From JBDNDK01 sp046719185 (GTDB lineage: Bacteria > Armatimonadota > UBA5829): a stretch of DNA of 6,801 nucleotides. The position numbers and the translations under genes were made by a program. Of the stretch, positions 5,163 to 6,801 are shown one piece after another (position 1 is the first letter of the stretch; every line of letters starts with the position of its first letter). The DNA lies in NCBI GenBank assembly GCA_046719185.1, contig JBDNDK010000133.1, positions 1 to 6,801 on the forward strand. The letters are read 5' to 3'. The notes beneath the pieces were generated by a model that worked only from the letters and a program-made list of their open reading frames with translations, was not told the origin of the DNA and did not search any database.

Positions 5163-6451
5163 TGAAGAGTAGTTATGATGTTTTAATCATTGGTAACTCA
5201 ACAGCTGCTATTGGTGCTGTTGAAGCAATTAGAGGCAAAGATTCTGAAAAAACTATTTGTCTTGTTGCTAATGAATCTGAACATACTTATTCTCGACCTC
5301 TTATCACATATTTTATGGCAGGAAAAGTAGAAGAAAGCAATATTTATTATAGACCATTAGATTTCTATCAAAAAATGAATGTGGATACTCTGCTTGGCAC
5401 ATCAGTAACATCTATTGATACAGATAATAATTTTGTATCTTTTGATAATGGAGACAGCATATCATACGGCTCTTTGATAATTGCAGCTGGTGGTTCACCT
5501 ATTCAATTAAGATGTGAAGGAACTAACCTTGATGGCGTGTTTTATATGAACACTATTGAAGATGCAAGAAATGCAAAAGAATGGCTGAAAACTCATAAAA
5601 AAGCAGTTGTTATTGGAGCAGGTTTGACTGGATTAAAAACAGCTGAAGCATTATCAGTGTTGGGTATTGACACTACAGTGATAGAGCTTGCTGATAGAAT
5701 CCTCGCTATGAACACTGATGATGAAGGTGCTGCTCTAGTAGAGAAAGTGCTTAGAGATAACAATATTAAAGTGCTTACAAAAGTTAGTGTTACAGCTCTT
5801 GAGCCAGACTCTTCAGGAAAATCTGTTGGAGCTGCAGTATTGAGTAATAAAGAAAAAGTTGAGTGTGATACTGTTTTTGTAACAATTGGTGTGAGACCAA
5901 GAATAGATTTAGTAGAAAACAGTGGTATAGAAACAAATAGAGGAATATTAGTTGATAAACATATGAAAACTAATATACCAAATGTATATGCTGCTGGTGA
6001 TATAGCAGAAGCTTTTGATCCTATATATCAAGATAGAAGAGTGCTCCCTATTCTCCCTAATGCATATATAGGTGGAAGAATAGCAGGACTGAATATACTA
6101 GGAATTGAAAGTGAATACAATGTTGGCATGAGTGTGAACTCAGTGAGTTTCTTTGGGTATCCAACAATGTCTGCAGGATTTGGCACACAGCCTGAGGGTG
6201 ATGGCTTCAATGTGAAAACTATATCTTATGATAATGTTTACAAAAGATTTGTAACTAAAGATGGGAAGCTAGTGGGAATGATTCTATGCGGAGATGTTGA
6301 AAAAGCAGGAATTATAACAGGAATTATGAGATCAGGTATTGATATTTCTGGTATGGAAGATATGCTGCTTGAGGGTGATCTTAAACTGATAAATCTTCCT
6401 GAAAGTCTTATAGAAGAAAGAATTCATACTGCAGGGAGGAACTGGATGTGA
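5162..6451 (+). CDS. NAD(P)/FAD-dependent oxidoreductase, probable NAD(P)H-oxidising subunit of a split glutamate synthase
   Basis: This 429-residue flavoprotein belongs to the pyridine nucleotide-disulfide oxidoreductase fold, nearest to the NirB/NorW/rubredoxin-reductase-like group. The FAD Rossmann segment is VLIIGNSTAAIGAVEAIR (residues 7-24), an unusual GNS form of the usual GxGxxG. SLIIAAGGSP is at 104-113. The NAD(P) Rossmann motif is VVIGAGLTGLKTAEAL (149-164), with an acidic E175 ending the second strand, which favours NADH over NADPH. The second FAD motif is VYAAGD (275-280). It has scattered cysteines but no CxxC redox pair, so it is not a thioredoxin reductase. The ATG overlaps the ferredoxin stop and has GGAGGA at 5150-5155. 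Its last four bases overlap the start of the amidotransferase gene. The inferred role is to take electrons from NAD(P)H and give them to the ferredoxin, replacing GltD, the usual small subunit of bacterial glutamate synthase. The exact donor is not shown by the sequence. Confidence 0.9.
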   Translation: MKSSYDVLIIGNSTAAIGAVEAIRGKDSEKTICLVANESEHTYSRPLITYFMAGKVEESNIYYRPLDFYQKMNVDTLLGTSVTSIDTDNNFVSFDNGDSISYGSLIIAAGGSPIQLRCEGTNLDGVFYMNTIEDARNAKEWLKTHKKAVVIGAGLTGLKTAEALSVLGIDTTVIELADRILAMNTDDEGAALVEKVLRDNNIKVLTKVSVTALEPDSSGKSVGAAVLSNKEKVECDTVFVTIGVRPRIDLVENSGIETNRGILVDKHMKTNIPNVYAAGDIAEAFDPIYQDRRVLPILPNAYIGGRIAGLNILGIESEYNVGMSVNSVSFFGYPTMSAGFGTQPEGDGFNVKTISYDNVYKRFVTKDGKLVGMILCGDVEKAGIITGIMRSGIDISGMEDMLLEGDLKLINLPESLIEERIHTAGRNWM

Positions 6452-6798
6452 ATAATCTAAACAAAATTAATAATCCTTATAATGAACTAAAAGTGTCTTC
6501 TGCATGTTCTATATTTGGAATGATGGATGTCTCTGGAGAAAGATTTTCTGGAGATAAAGTATATAGAGCAATGGAAAATATGAGAGACAGAGGCAATGGT
6601 CTTGGTGCAGGATTTGCCATATATGGAATTTATCCTGACCATGCTGATGCATATTGCCTGCACATTATGTTCACAAGCCAAGAAGGCAGAAGATCAACTG
6701 AACAGTATTTATATAAAAACTTCAAAGTTGAACAGTCTGAAGAAATAGCAACAAGAATAGTGCCGGGAATTTTTAATCCTCCTCATGTATTCAGATAG
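6448..6798 (+). CDS. Class II glutamine amidotransferase (GltB N-terminal domain type) of a split glutamate synthase, truncated at the contig end
   Basis: The protein resembles the stand-alone glutaminase domain of archaeal-type glutamate synthase, which hydrolyses glutamine and passes ammonia to the synthase. The key stretch is SACSIFGMMDVSG (residues 18-30), with C20 as the probable nucleophile, followed by MRDRGNGLGAGFAIYGIYPD (45-64), characteristic of this family. C20 is preceded by 19 residues that would need to be removed if the N-terminal-nucleophile mechanism holds. The GTG start overlaps the flavoprotein stop (GTGA), with GGGAGGA at 6434-6440. Only 116 residues are present, against roughly 350-400 in the family. 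The frame ends NPPHVFR and then TAG, where relatives continue with a tyrosine-phenylalanine segment. Only three bases follow the TAG. Either the gene is truly broken, or the last few bases are an assembly error and the CDS continues off the contig. I favour the second. Confidence 0.85.
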   Translation: MNNLNKINNPYNELKVSSACSIFGMMDVSGERFSGDKVYRAMENMRDRGNGLGAGFAIYGIYPDHADAYCLHIMFTSQEGRRSTEQYLYKNFKVEQSEEIATRIVPGIFNPPHVFR

Positions 6799-6801
6799 AT
6801 C

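Overview
The window looks like a contig from an uncultured, AT-rich, probably anaerobic bacterium. About one third of the bases are G+C outside the first 76 bases. Bacterial traits are the Shine-Dalgarno sites (GGAGG types), sigma70-like promoters, an intrinsic terminator and the standard code, with TGA used as a stop in tatC and in the flavoprotein gene. The phylum cannot be fixed from the sequence. A stand-alone-domain glutamate synthase operon of this kind is known from archaea, Thermotoga and many anaerobic bacteria.

Layout. Bases 1-76 are GC-rich (about 70%) and encode, on the minus strand, the N-terminal part of a tryptophan synthase alpha chain. This piece does not belong with the rest and is probably a chimeric contig end. 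It cuts off a minus-strand DUF1998-type DEAD-box helicase (mrfA/yprA-like, 77-2017). Upstream of the helicase in the same operon are tatC (2017-2760) and an unrecognised 437-residue secreted protein (2766-4079). The three genes abut or overlap and can be read from one promoter near 4120-4148.

Bases 4080-4721 form a divergent intergenic region with several elements. In order they are: the minus-strand promoter; an inverted repeat overlapping the -35 of a near-consensus plus-strand promoter (4354-4382); a 22-codon ORF with a strong ribosome binding site (4406-4474); an intrinsic terminator (4492-4527); and a cluster of three stem-loops (4574-4670), two of which are copies of one another. The short unit is either an independent small-protein/RNA gene or an attenuator-like leader for the operon that follows.

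From 4722 to the end there is a tightly overlapping plus-strand operon: a polyferredoxin with four [4Fe-4S] motifs, an NAD(P)/FAD-dependent oxidoreductase, and the start of a class II glutamine amidotransferase. Together these look like the electron-input and ammonia-releasing parts of a split glutamate synthase. The synthase (FMN/3Fe-4S) and GXGXG subunits would be expected just beyond the window. The amidotransferase reading frame hits a TAG three bases before the contig end, at a point where the family normally continues, so it is either truncated or the last few bases are wrong.
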